Shown one piece after another: positions 45,213 through 57,800 of a stretch of 64,000 bases of DNA (positions within the stretch are counted from its first letter, which is position 1; each line of letters begins with the position of its first letter). The notes below the pieces were generated by a model. It was given only the letters and a program-made list of their open reading frames with translations, was not told the DNA's origin and made no database searches. The stretch covers positions 1,314,001-1,378,000 of the forward strand of contig JAPDOI010000115.1 of NCBI GenBank assembly GCA_029168955.1. Direction: 5' to 3'. Source of the stretch: Aplectana chamaeleonis. Lineage: Eukaryota > Nematoda > Chromadorea > Rhabditida > Cosmocercidae. Made by a program: the position numbers and the translations under genes.

Positions 45213-46599
45213 TCACTCACTCACTCGCTCATCCCGTTAGCTGGCGTCTGGCGGAGCGGGATGCCCTCTCAACCAATACACTGCTGTGCGTGCCATAGGA
45301 GCTCGTGCGGCCTGAACGATACGCTTCCATTCAGTACGGTTTGCAGCAATAAGTTTAGCGTGAAGAACACTGCACCGTTGGGTTTTTAGATCTTCTTCTA
45401 TATGCTTAAGCCACGTCTTCTTCGGGGCCGTTCTCTGGATCTTAAACGATGGCGGGCGCTTCCGCCACAGCACACTGTACGGGAGCCGGCCAGCATCCAT
45501 TCGACATACATGTCCAAACCACCGTAATCTTCTTGTCTTCAGTTGCTCTTCAACCAGCGGTTGATCCATACAGCTTCTTCTTATGTTATCGTTGCAAATA
45601 CGTTCACGAATCGTGATCCCAAGAATATGTCGCAGGCACCGCAATTGGAAGACTTCCAGCTTGGCAAGGTCTGGTTTCAGTAGAGTCCATGTTTCCGAAT
45701 CATACAGTAGAATCGGAATTATTAGCGCTCGAAACAATCGCTTTTTAGTCTCCAGTGAAACATTGTTTTTCTTCCACAGACACCAACCAAGCGATGCAAA
45801 CGCACTGGATGCCTGCCCGATCCTGCTGCATACCTCTGCTGTGGGCGCAACTTTCCGTTCTGCACGACTGATCCAAAGGTATTTGAACTCCTTGACCTGC
45901 TGAAGTTCCGCCCCTTCGAAGTGCACAGTTGCAGGCGAGCCATCCGATGTCATCACTTTTGTCTTCTCCTGATTTATTCTTAGGCCGTAAGAGCTTGCAA
46001 CAAGCGCCACTCTATTTATCAGGTACGTTGCATCCTCATCGGTATCCGCAAACACTGCACTGTCATCCGCAAACATCAGATCCGAGACGTATCCATTAGT
46101 GCTATACTGAACACCTCTTCTGTTCTCAAAGACCTCCCTCATAATAGCGTCGACGACAGTATTGAAGAGCAACGGCGATATAACATCACCTTGGCGAACT
46201 CCAGCTTCAACCTTAAACTCTTCCGACAGCTTATCTCTAACGCGAACCGAGCTGGAAGAACCTTCATACGTTTTCTGGAGCAGGTTAACTATCTTGTCTG
46301 GTACATGTTCGCTATCAAGTGCTCTCCACAGCGCAGGCCAATGAACACAGTCGAATGCAGACTTGAAATCAATGAAAGTGATGACAATTCGCTTTCCAGT
46401 GCGGATCCCCTCTTCCATAAGTTGTCGAAGAGTGAAAACTTGATCACTGCAGCTTCTCCCTGTCCGAAACCCTGCTTGTTCCTCACGACCGGTCTGTTCT
46501 CGATGACGTTGAAGCCTGTTCTGGATAATCTTCATGAAGACTTTGCCTACGGTTGACAGCAGACTGATCCCTCGGTAATTTTTGCAGTCCCATTTTGCA
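45213..46599 (-). mobile_element. Same truncated RTE-like element, copy 2
   Basis: Target copies GAGGTCTTGCAC are at 45201-45212 and 46600-46611. The 5' truncation point and the (TGAG)n tail are the same as in copy 1. The insertion lies 89 bp after the CTACAGAGA marker (45112), exactly as in copies 1 (39910) and 3 (53402). This shows copying with the array, not a new insertion. Confidence 0.9.
45237..46599 (-). pseudogene. Reverse transcriptase fragment, copy 2, longest open frame
   Basis: An uninterrupted frame of about 453 codons runs from the truncation point to TAA at 45237, and stays open upstream into the array by chance. Palm motifs A, B and C (FADD) are all present, with LRINQEKTKVM, FKYL, the thumb and a C-terminal segment ending WLRGHPAPPDAS. 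Relative to copy 1, a one-base deletion and a one-base insertion near 45861-45877 change KYLGSVVQE to KYLWISRAE without losing frame. Without endonuclease and promoter it is not expected to be active. Confidence 0.85.
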
Positions 46600-49500
46600 G
46601 AGGTCTTGCACACATTCTGCGACGTCCTGCACACCCCTACTGGGGTCCTGCACAGGTTCCTTGATGTCCTGCATTCTCCTACTGAGGTCCTGCACACATT
46701 CCACGACGCCCTGCACACCCCTACTGGGGTCCTGCACAGGTTCCATGATGTCCTGCACACTCCTACTAAGATCCTGCACACGTTCCATGATGCCCTGCAC
46801 ACTCCTACTGAGGTCCTGCACACATTCTACGACGTTCTGCACACCCCTACTTGGGTCCTGCACAGGTTCCATGATGTCCTGCACACTCCTACAATGTCCT
46901 GCACACGTTCCATGATGTCCTGCACACTCCTACTGAAGTCCTGCACACATTCTACGACATCCTGCACACCCCTACTGGGGTCCTGCACAGGTTCCGTGAT
47001 GTCCTGCACACTCCTACTGAGGTCCTGCACACATTCTACGACGTTCTGCGCACCCCTACTGGGTCCTACACAGGTTCCATGATGTGCTGCACACTCCTAC
47101 TAAGGTCCTGCACACGTTCCATGATGTCCTGCACACCCCTACTAGGGTCCTGCACACGTTCCATGATGTCCTGCACACTTTTACTGAGGTCCTGTACATA
47201 TTCCATGACGTCCTGCTCATCCCTACTGGGATCCTACACAAGTTCCATGATGTCCTGCACACCTCTATTGGGGTCCTGCACAAGCTCTTTGATGTCCTGC
47301 ACACTCCTACTGAGGTCCTGCACACATTCTACGACGTTCTGCACACCCCTACTGGGGTCCTGCACAGGTCCCATGATGTCCTGCATTCTCCTACTGAGGT
47401 CCTGCATACATTCCACGACGCCCTGCACACCCCTACTGGGGTCCTGCACAGGTTCCATGATGTCCTGCACACTCCTACTAAGATCCTGCACACGTTCCAT
47501 GATGCCCTGCACACTCCTACTGAGGTCCTGCACACATTCTACGACGTCCTGCACACCCCTACTGGGGTCCTGCACAAGTTCCTTGATGTCCTGCATTCTC
47601 CTACTGAGGTCCTGCACACATTCCACGACGCCCTGCACACCCCTACTGGGGTCCTGCACAGGTTCCATGATGTGCTGCACACCCCTACAGAGATCCAACA
47701 CACATTCTACGACGTCTTGCACACCCCTACTGGGGTCCTGCACAAGTTCCTTGATGTCCTGCACACTCCTACTGAGGTCTTGCACACATTCTGCGACGTC
47801 CTGCACACCCCTACTGGGGTCCTGCACAAGTTCCTTGATGCCCTGCATTCTCCTACTGAGGTCCTGCACACATTCCACGACCCCTGCACACCCCTACTGG
47901 GGTCCTGCACAGGTTCCATGATGTCCTGCACACTCCTACTAAGATCCTGCACACGTTCCATGATGCCCTGCACACTCCTACTGAGGTCCTGCACACATTC
48001 TACGACGTTCTGCACGCCCCTGCTTGGTTCCTGCACAGGTTCCATGATGTCCTGCACATTCCTACAAGGTCCTGCACACGTTCCATGATGTCCTGCACAC
48101 TCCTACTGAGGTCCTGCACACATTCTACGACATCCTGCACACCCCTACTGGGGTCCTGCACAGGTTCCGTGATGTCCTGCACACTCCTACTGAGGTCCTG
48201 CACACATTCTACGACGTTCTGCGCACCCCTACTGGGTCCTACACAGGTTCCATGATGTGCTGCACACTCCTACTAAGGTCCTGCACACGTTCCATGATGT
48301 CCTGCACACCCCTACTAGGGTCCTGCACACGTTCCATGATGTCCTGCACACTTTTACTGAGGTCCTGTACATATTCCATGACGTCCTGCTCATCCCTACT
48401 GGGATCCTACACAAGTTCCATGATGTCCTGCACACCTCTATTGGGGTCCTGCACAAGTTCTTTGATGTCCTGCACACTCCTACTGAGGTCTTGCACACAT
48501 TCTGCGACGTCCTGCACACCCCTACTGGGGTCCGGCACAAGTTCCTTGATGTCCTGCACACTCCTACTGAGGTCCTGCACACATTCTACGACGTTCTGCA
48601 CACCCCTACTGGGGTCCTGCACAGGTCCCATGATGTCCTGCATTCTCCTACTGAGGTCCTGCATACATTCCACGACGCCCTGCACACCCCTACTGGGGTC
48701 CTGCACAGGTTCCATGATGTCCTGCACACTCCTACTAAGATCCTGCACACGTTCCATGATGCCCTGCACACTCCTACTGAGGTCCTGCACACATTCTACG
48801 ACGTCCTGCACACCCCTACTGGGGTCCTGCACAGGTTCCCTTGATGTCCTGCATTCTCCTACTGAGGTCCTGCACACATTCCACGACGCCCTGCACACCC
48901 CTACTGGGGTCCTGCACAGGTTCCATGATGTGCTGCACACCCCTACAGAGATCCAACACACATTCTACGACGTCTTGCACACCCCTACTGGGGTCCTGCA
49001 CAAGTTCCTTGATGTCCTGCACACTCCTACTGAGGTCTTGCACACATTCTACGACGTCTCGCACACTCCTACTGGGGTCCTGCACAAGTTCCTTGATGCC
49101 CTGCACTCTCCTACCGAGGTCCTGCACACATTCCACGACGTCCTGCACACCTTTGTTGGGACAGTGCACACGTTCCATGATGTCTTGCACACTCCTGCTA
49201 AGGTCCTGCACACGTTCCATGATGTCCTGCACACTCCTACTGAGGACCTGCACACATTCTACGACGTCCTGCACACCCCTCTGCTTGGGTCCTGCACAGG
49301 TTCCATGATGTCCTGCACACTCCTACAAGGTCCTGCACACGTTCCATGATGTCCTGCACACCCCTACTGAGGTCCTGCACACTTTCTACGACATCCTGCA
49401 CACCCCTATTGGGGTCCTGCACAAGTTCCTTGATGTTCTGCACATTCCTACTGACGTCCTGCACACATTCTACGACGTCCTACACACCCACACTGGGGTC

Positions 49501-52500
49501 CTGCACAGGTTCCATGATGTGATGTACACTCCTACTGATGTCCTCCACGCATTCCATGAAGTCCTGCTCCTCCCTACTAGGGTCCTGCACACGTTCCATG
49601 ATGTCCTGCACACTTTTACTGAGGTCCTGTACAAATTCCATGACGTCCTGCTCATCCCTACTGGGATCTGCACACGATCCATGATGTCCTGCACACTCCT
49701 ACTGAGGTCCTGCACAAGTTCTTTGATGTCCTGCACACTCCAACTGAGGTCTTGCACACATTCTACGACGTCCTTCTCATACTTACTGGGGTCCTGCACA
49801 AGTTCCTTGATGTCCTGCACACTCCTGCTGAGGTCTTGCACACATTCTACGACGTTCTGCACACCCCTACTGGGGTCCTGCACAGGTCCCATGATGTCCT
49901 GCATTCTCCTACTGAGGTCCTGCACACATTCCACGACGCCCTGCACACCCCTACTGGGGTCCTGCACAGGTTCCATGATGTCCTGCACACTCCTACTAAG
50001 ATCCTGCACACGTTCCATGATGCCCTGCACACTCCTACTGAGGTCCTGCACACATTCTACGACGTCCTGCACAACCCCTACTGGGGTCCTGTACAGATTC
50101 CATGACGTCCTGCTCATCCCTACTGGGGTCCTGCACGCGTTCCATGATGTCCTGCACACCCCTACTACTGAGGTCCTGCATACATTCTACTACGTCCTGC
50201 ATACCCCTACTGGGGTCCTGCACAGGTTCCATGATGTCCTGCACACTCCTACTGAGGTCCTGCACACATTCTACGACGTTCTGCGCACCCCTACTGGGGT
50301 CCTGCACAGGTTCCATGATGTGCTGCACACTCCTACTGAGGTCCTGCACACATTCCCTGACATCCTGCACAACCCTACTAAGGTCCTGCACACGTTCCAT
50401 GATGTCCTGCACACTTTTACTGAGGTCCTGCACATATTCCATGACGTCCTGCACATCCCTACTGGGGTCCTGCACAGGTTCCATGATGTCCTGCACACCT
50501 CTGTTGGGGTCCTGCACACGTTCCATGATGTCCTGCACAATCCTACTAAGGTCCTGCACACATTCTGCGACGTCCTGCACACCCCTACTGGGGTCCTGCA
50601 CAGGTTCCATGATGTCCTGCACACTCCTACCAAGGCCCTGCACACATTCTACGACGTTCTGCACACCCCTACTGGGGTCCTGCACAGGTTCCATGATGTC
50701 CTGCGCACTCCTACTGAGGTCCTGCACACATTCCACGACGTCCTGCACACCCCTACTGGGGTCCTGCACAGGTTCCATGACGTCCTGCACATTCCCTACT
50801 AAGGTCCTGCACATCGTTCCATGATGTCCCCTGCACCCTCCTACTGAGGTCCTGCACACATTCTACGATGTCCTGCACACCCCTACTGGGGTCCTGCACA
50901 GGTTCCATAATGTCCTGCACACTCCTACTGAGGGGTTGCACACTTTCTACGACGTTTTGCACACCCCTACTGGGGTCCTGCACAGGTTCCATAATGTCCT
51001 GCACACTCCTATTGAGGTCCTGCACACATTCTACGATGTCCTGCACACCCCTACTGGGGTCCTGCACAGGTCCCATAATGTCCTGCACACTCCTACTGAG
51101 GTCCTTCACACATTCTACGACGTTTTGCACACCCCTACTGGGGTCCTGCACAGGTTCCATGATGTGCTGCACACCCTACAGAGATCCAACACACATTTTG
51201 CGACGTCCTGCACATCCCTACCGGAGTCCTGCACAAGCTTCTTGATGTCCTGCATACTCCTACTGAGGTCTTGCACACATTCTGCGACGTCCTGCACACA
51301 CCTACTGGGGTCCTCCACACGTTCCATGATGTCCTGCATTCTCCTACTGAGGTCCTGCACACATTCCACGACGCCCTGCACACCCCCTACTGGGGTCCTG
51401 CACAGGTTCCATGATGTCCTGCACACTCCTACTAAGATCCTGCACACGTTCCATGATGCCCTGCACACTCCTACTGAGGTCCTGCACACATTCTACGACG
51501 TTCTGCACACCCCTACTTGGGTCCTGCACAGGTTCCATGATGTCCTGCACACTCCTACAAGGTCCTGCACACGTTCCATGATGTCCTGCACACTCCTACT
51601 GAGGTCCTGCACACATTCTACGACATCCTGCACACCCCTACTGAGGTCCTGCACAGGTTCCGTGATGTCCTGCATACTCCTACTGAGGTCCTGCACACAT
51701 TCTACGACGTTCTGCGCACCCCTACTGGGGTCCTACACAGGTTCCATGATGTGCTGCACACTCCTACTAAGGTCCTGCACACGTTCCATGATGTCCTGCA
51801 CACCCCTACTAGGGTCCTGCACACGTTCCATGATGTCCTGCACACTTTTACTGAGGTCCTGTACATATTCCATGACGTCCTGCTCATCCCTACTGGGGTC
51901 CTGCACGCGTTCCATGATGTCTTGTACACCTCTATTGGGATCCTACACACGTTCCATGATGTCCTGCACACCTCTATTGGGGTCCTGCGCAAGTTCTTTG
52001 ATGTCCTGCACACTCCTACTGAGGTCTTGCACACATTCTGCGACGTCCTGCACACCCCTACTGGGGTCCTGCACAAGTTCCTTGATGTCCTGCACACTCC
52101 TACTAAGATCCTGCACACGTTCTACGACGTTCTGCACACCTACTGGGGTCCTCCACAGGATTCCATGATGTCCTGCACACTCGTTCTAAGATCCTGCACA
52201 CGTTCCATGATGCCCTGCACACTCCTACTGAGGTCCTGCACACATTCTACGACGTTCTGCACACCCCTACTTGGGTCCTGCACAGGTTCCATGATGTCCT
52301 GCACACCCCACAGAGATCCAACACACATTCTACGACGTCTTTCTAACACCTCCTACTGGGGTCCTGCACACGTTCCATGATGTCCTGCACACTCCTACTG
52401 AGGTCCTGCACACATTCTACGACATGCTGCACACCCCTACTGGGGTCCTGCACAGGTTCCGTGATGTCCTGCATACTCCTACTGAGGTCCTGCACACATT

Positions 52501-53502
52501 CTACGACGTTCTGCGCACCCCTACTGGGGTCCTACACAGGTTCCATGATGTGCTGCACACTCCTACTAAGGTCCTGCACACGTTCCATGATGTCCTGCAC
52601 ACCCCTACTAGGGTCCTGCACACGTTCCATGATGTCCTGCACACTTTTACTGAGGTCCTGTACATATTCCATGACGTCCTGCTCATCCCTACTGAGGTCC
52701 TGCACGCGTTCCATGATGTCCTGTACACCTCTATTGGGGTCCTGCACAACTTCTTTGATGTCCTGCACACTCCTACTGAGGTCTTGCGCACATTCTGCGA
52801 CGTCCCGCACACCCCTACTGGGGTCCTGCACAAGTTCCTTGATGTCCTGCACACTCCTACTGAGGTCCTGCACACATTCTACGACGTTCTGCACACCCCT
52901 ACTGGGGTCCTGCACAGGTCCCATGATGTCCTGCACACTCCTACTGAGGTCCTGCACACATTCCACGACGTCCTGCACACCCCTACTGGGGTCCTGCACA
53001 GGTCCCCTGATGTCCTGCACACTCCTACTAAGATCCTGCACACGTTCCATGATGCCCTGCACACCTACCTGAGGTCCTGCACACATTCTACGACGTCCTG
53101 CACACCCCTACTGGGGTCCTGCACAGGATTCCATGATGTGCTGCACACCCTACAGAGATCCAACACACATTCTACGACGTCTTGCACACCCCTACTGGGG
53201 TCCTGCACAAGTTCCTTGATGTCCTGCACACTCCACCTGAGGTCTTGCACACATTCTGCGACGTCCTGCACACCCCTACTGGGGTCCTGCACAAGTTCCT
53301 TGATGTCCTGCATTCTCCTACTGAGGTCCTGCACACATTCCACGACGCCCTGCACACCCCTACTGGGGTCCTGCACAGGTTCCATGATGTGCTGCACACC
53401 CCTACAGAGATCCAACACACATTCTACGACGTCTTGCACACCCCTACTGGGGTCCTGCACAAGTTCCTTGATGTCCTGCACACTCCTACTGAGGTCTTGC
53501 AC

Positions 53503-54889
53503 TCACTCAGACTCACTCACTCATCCCGTTGGCTGGCATCTGCGGAGCGGATGCCCTCTCAACCAATACACTGCTGTAGGTGCCATAGGAGCTCGTGCGG
53601 CCTGAACGATACGCTTCATTCAGTACGGTTTGCAGCAATAAGTTTAGCCCTACGTTGAGGAACACTGCACCGTTGGGTTTTAGATCTTCTTCTATATGCT
53701 TGAGCCACGTCTTCTTCGGGGCCGTTCTCTGCATCTTCCACGACGGCGGGCGCTTCTGCCACAGCATACTGTACGAGCCGGCCAGCATCCATCTCGACAT
53801 ACATGTCCAGCCACCGTAATCTTCTTGTCTTCAGTTGCTCTTCAACCAGCGGTTGATCCTGCACAGGCTTCTTCTTATGTTATCGTTGCAAATACGTTCA
53901 CGAATCGTGATCCCAAGAATATGTCGCAGGCACCGCAACCTGGAAGACTTCCAGCTTGGCAAGGTCTGGTTTCCATGAGTCCATGTTTCCGAACCTACAG
54001 TAGAATCGGAATTATTAGCGCTCGAAACAATCGCTTTTTAGTCTCCAGTGAAACATTGTTTTCTTCCACAGACACCAACCAAGCGATGCAAACGCACTGG
54101 ATGCCTGCCACGATCCTGCTGCATACCTCTGCTGTGGTCCTGCAACTTTCCGTTCTTGCACGACTGATCCAAGGTATTTGAACTCCTTGACCTGCTGAAG
54201 TTCCGCCCCTTCGAAGTGCACAGTTGCAGGCGAGCCATCCGATGTCATCACTTTTGTCTTCTCCTGATTTATTCTTAGGCCGTAAGAGCTTGCAACATGA
54301 GCGCACACTCTATTTATCAGGTCCGTTGCATCCTCATCGGTATCCGCAAACACTGCACTGTCATCCGCAAACATCAGATCCGAGACGTATCCATTAGTGC
54401 TATACTGAACACCTCTTCTGTTCCAAGACCTCCTCATAATAGCGTCGACGACAGTATTGAAGAGCAACGGCGATATAACATCACCTTAGCGAACTCAGCT
54501 TTCAACGCCTTAAACTCTTGACAGCTTATCTCTAACGCGAACCGAGCTGGAAGAACCTTCATACGTTTTCTGGAGCAAGGTTAACTATCTTGTCTGGCAC
54601 ATGTTCGCTATCAAGTGCTCTCCACAGCGCAGGCCAATGAACACAGTCGAATGCAGACTTGAAATCACGAAAGTGATGACAATTCGCTTTCCAGTGCATC
54701 CTCTCTTCCATAAGTTGTCGAAGAGTGAGCGATCACTGCACAGCTTCTCCCTGTCCGAAACCCTGCTTGTTCCTCACGACCGGTCCTGTTCTCGATGACG
54801 TTGAAGCCTGTTCTGGATAATCTTCATGAAGACTTTGCCTACGGTTGACAGCAGACTGATCCCTCGTAATTTTGCAGTCCCATTTTGCA
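53503..54889 (-). mobile_element. Same truncated RTE-like element, copy 3, heavily altered
   Basis: Target copies are at 53491-53502 and 54890-54901, with the same truncation and tail (tail TCACTCAGACTCACTCACTC on plus). It differs from copies 1 and 2 by many one- to few-base changes, several of which introduce words of array D. Confidence 0.88.
53513..54889 (-). pseudogene. Reverse transcriptase fragment, copy 3, multiple frameshifts
   Basis: Only short pieces stay in frame, among them YVSDLMFADDSAVFADTDED near 54330-54400 and EVCSRI and NNVSLETKKRLFRALIIPIL near 54000-54140. Indels include homopolymer losses (GGGTTTTAG for GGGTTTTTAG, TTGTTTTCTT for TTGTTTTTCTT). Confidence 0.85.
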
Positions 54890-57800
54890 GAGGTCTTGCA
54901 CACATTCTGCGACGTCCTGTACACCCCTACTGGGGTCCTGCACAAGTTCCTTGATGTCCTGCATTCTCCTACTGAGGTCCTGCACACATTCCACGACGCC
55001 CTGCACACCCCTACTGGGGTCCTGCACAGGTTCCATGATGTCCTGCACACTCCTACTAAGATCCTGCACACGTTCCATGATGCCCTGCACACTCCTACTG
55101 AGGTCCTGCACACATTCTACGACGTTCTGCACACCCCTACTTGGGTCCTGCACAGGTTCCATGATGTCCTGCACACTCCTACAAGGTCCTGCACACGTTC
55201 CATGATGTCCTGCACACTCCTACTGAGGTCCTGCACACATTCTACGACATGCTGCACACCCCTACTGGGGTCCTGCACAGGTTCCGTGATGTCCTGCATA
55301 CTCCTACTGAGGTCCTGCACACATTCTACGACGTTCTGCGCACCCCTACTGGGGTCCTACACAGGTTCCATGATGTGCTGCACACTCCTACTAAGGTCCT
55401 GCACACGTTCCATGATGTCCTGCACACCCCTACTAGGGTCTTGCACACGTTCCATGATGTCCTGCACACTTTTACTGAGGTCCTGTACATATTCCATAAC
55501 GTCCTGCTCATCCCTACTGGGGTCCTGCACGCGTTCCATGATGTCTTGTACACCTCTATTGGGATCCTACACACGTTCCATGATGTCCTGCACACCTCTA
55601 TTGGGGTCCTGCGCAAGTTCTTTGATGTCCTGCACACCCCTACTGGGGTCCTGCACAAGTTCCTTGATGTCCTGCACACTCCTACTGAGGTCCTGCACAC
55701 CGCCTACGATGTCCTGACACTCCTACTGAAGTCCTGCACATACTATACGACGTCTTGAACACCCCTATTAGAGTCCTGCACACGTGCCATGATGCCCCGC
55801 ACACTCGCACTGAGGTCCTGCCCACGTCCCATGATGCCCTGCACACTCCTACTGGGATCCTATACACGTTCCACGTCGTCCTGCACACCCCTACTGGGGT
55901 CCTGCACAAGTTCCTTGATGTCCTGCATTCTCCTACTGAGGTCCTGCACACATTCCACGACGCCCTGCACACCCCTACTGGGGTCCTGCACAGGTTCCAT
56001 GATGTGCTGCACACCCCTACAGAGATCCAACACACATTCTACGACGTCTTGCACACCCCTACTGGGGTCCTGCACAAGTTCCTTGATGTCCTGCACACTC
56101 CTACTGAGGTCTTGCACACATTCTGCGACGTCCTGCACACCCCTACTGGGGTCCTGCACAAGTTCCTTGATGTCCTGCACACTCCTACTGAGGTCCTGCA
56201 CACATTCTACGACGTCCTGCACACCCCTACTGGGGTCCTGCACAGGTTCCATGATGTCCTGCACACTCCTACTAAGATCCTGCACACGTTCCATGATGCC
56301 CTGCACACTCCTACTGAGGTCCTGCACACATTCTACGACGTTCTGCACACCCCTACTTGGGTCCTGCACAGGTTCCATGATGTCCTGCACACTCCTACAA
56401 GGTCCTGCACACGTTCCATGATGTCCTGCACACCCCTACTGGGGTCCTGCACAGGTTCCGTGATGTCCTGCATACTCCTACTGAGGTCCTGCACACATTC
56501 TACGACGTTCTGCGCACCCCTACTGGGGTCCTACACAGGTTCCATGATGTCCTGCACACTCCTACTGAGGTCCTGCACACATTCTACGACGTCCTGCACA
56601 CCCCTACTGGGGTCCTGCACAGGTTCCATGATGTTCTGCACACTCCTACTAAGGTCCTGCACACGTTCCATGATGTCCTGCACACTCCTACTGAGGTCCT
56701 GCACACATTCTACGACGTCCTGCACACCCCTACTAAGGTCCTGCACAAGTTCCATGATGTCCTGCATTCTCCTACTGAGGTCCTGCACACATTCCACGAC
56801 GCCCTGCACACCCCTACTGGGGTCCTGCACAGGTTCCATGATGTGCTGCACACCCCTACAGAGATCCAACACACATTCTACGACGTCTTGCACACCCCTA
56901 CTGGGGTCCTGCACAAGTTCCTTGATGTCCTGCACACTCCTACTGAGGTCTTGCACACATTCTGCGACGTCCTGCACACCCCTACTGGGGTCCTGCACAA
57001 GTTCCTTGATGTCCTGCATTCTCCTACTGAGGTCCTGCACACATTCCACGACGCCCTGCACACCCCTACTGGGGTCCTGCACAGGTTCCATGATGTCCTG
57101 CACACTCCTACTAAGATCCTGCACACGTTCCATGATGCCCTGCACACTCCTACTGAGGTCCTGCACACATTCTACGACGTTCTGCACACCCCTACTTGGG
57201 TCCTGCACAGGTTCCATGATGTCCTGCACACTCCTACAAGGTCCTGCACACGTTCCATGATGTCCTGCACACTCCTACTGAGGTCCTGCACACATTCTAC
57301 GACATCCTGCACACCCCTACTGGGGTCCTGCACAGGTTCCGTGATGTCCTGCATACTCCTACTGAGGTCCTGCACACATTCTACGACGTTCTGCGCACCC
57401 CTACTGGGGTCCTACACAGGTTCCATGATGTGCTGCACACTCCTACTAAGGTCCTGCACACGTTCCATGATGTCCTGCACACCCCTACTAGGGTCCTGCA
57501 CACGTTCCATGATGTCCTGCACACTTTTACTGAGGTCCTGTACATATTCCATGACGTCCTGCTCATCCCTACTGAGGTCCTGCACGCGTTCCATGATGTC
57601 CTGTACACCTCTATTGGGGTCCTGCACAAGTTCTTTGATGTCCTGCACACTCCACCTGAGGTCTTGCACACATTCTGCGACGTCCTGCACACCCCTACTG
57701 GGGTCCTGCACAAGTTCCTTGATGTCCTGCACACTCCTACTGAGGTCCTGCACACATTCTACGACGTTCTGCACACCCCTACTGGGGTCCTGCACAAGTT

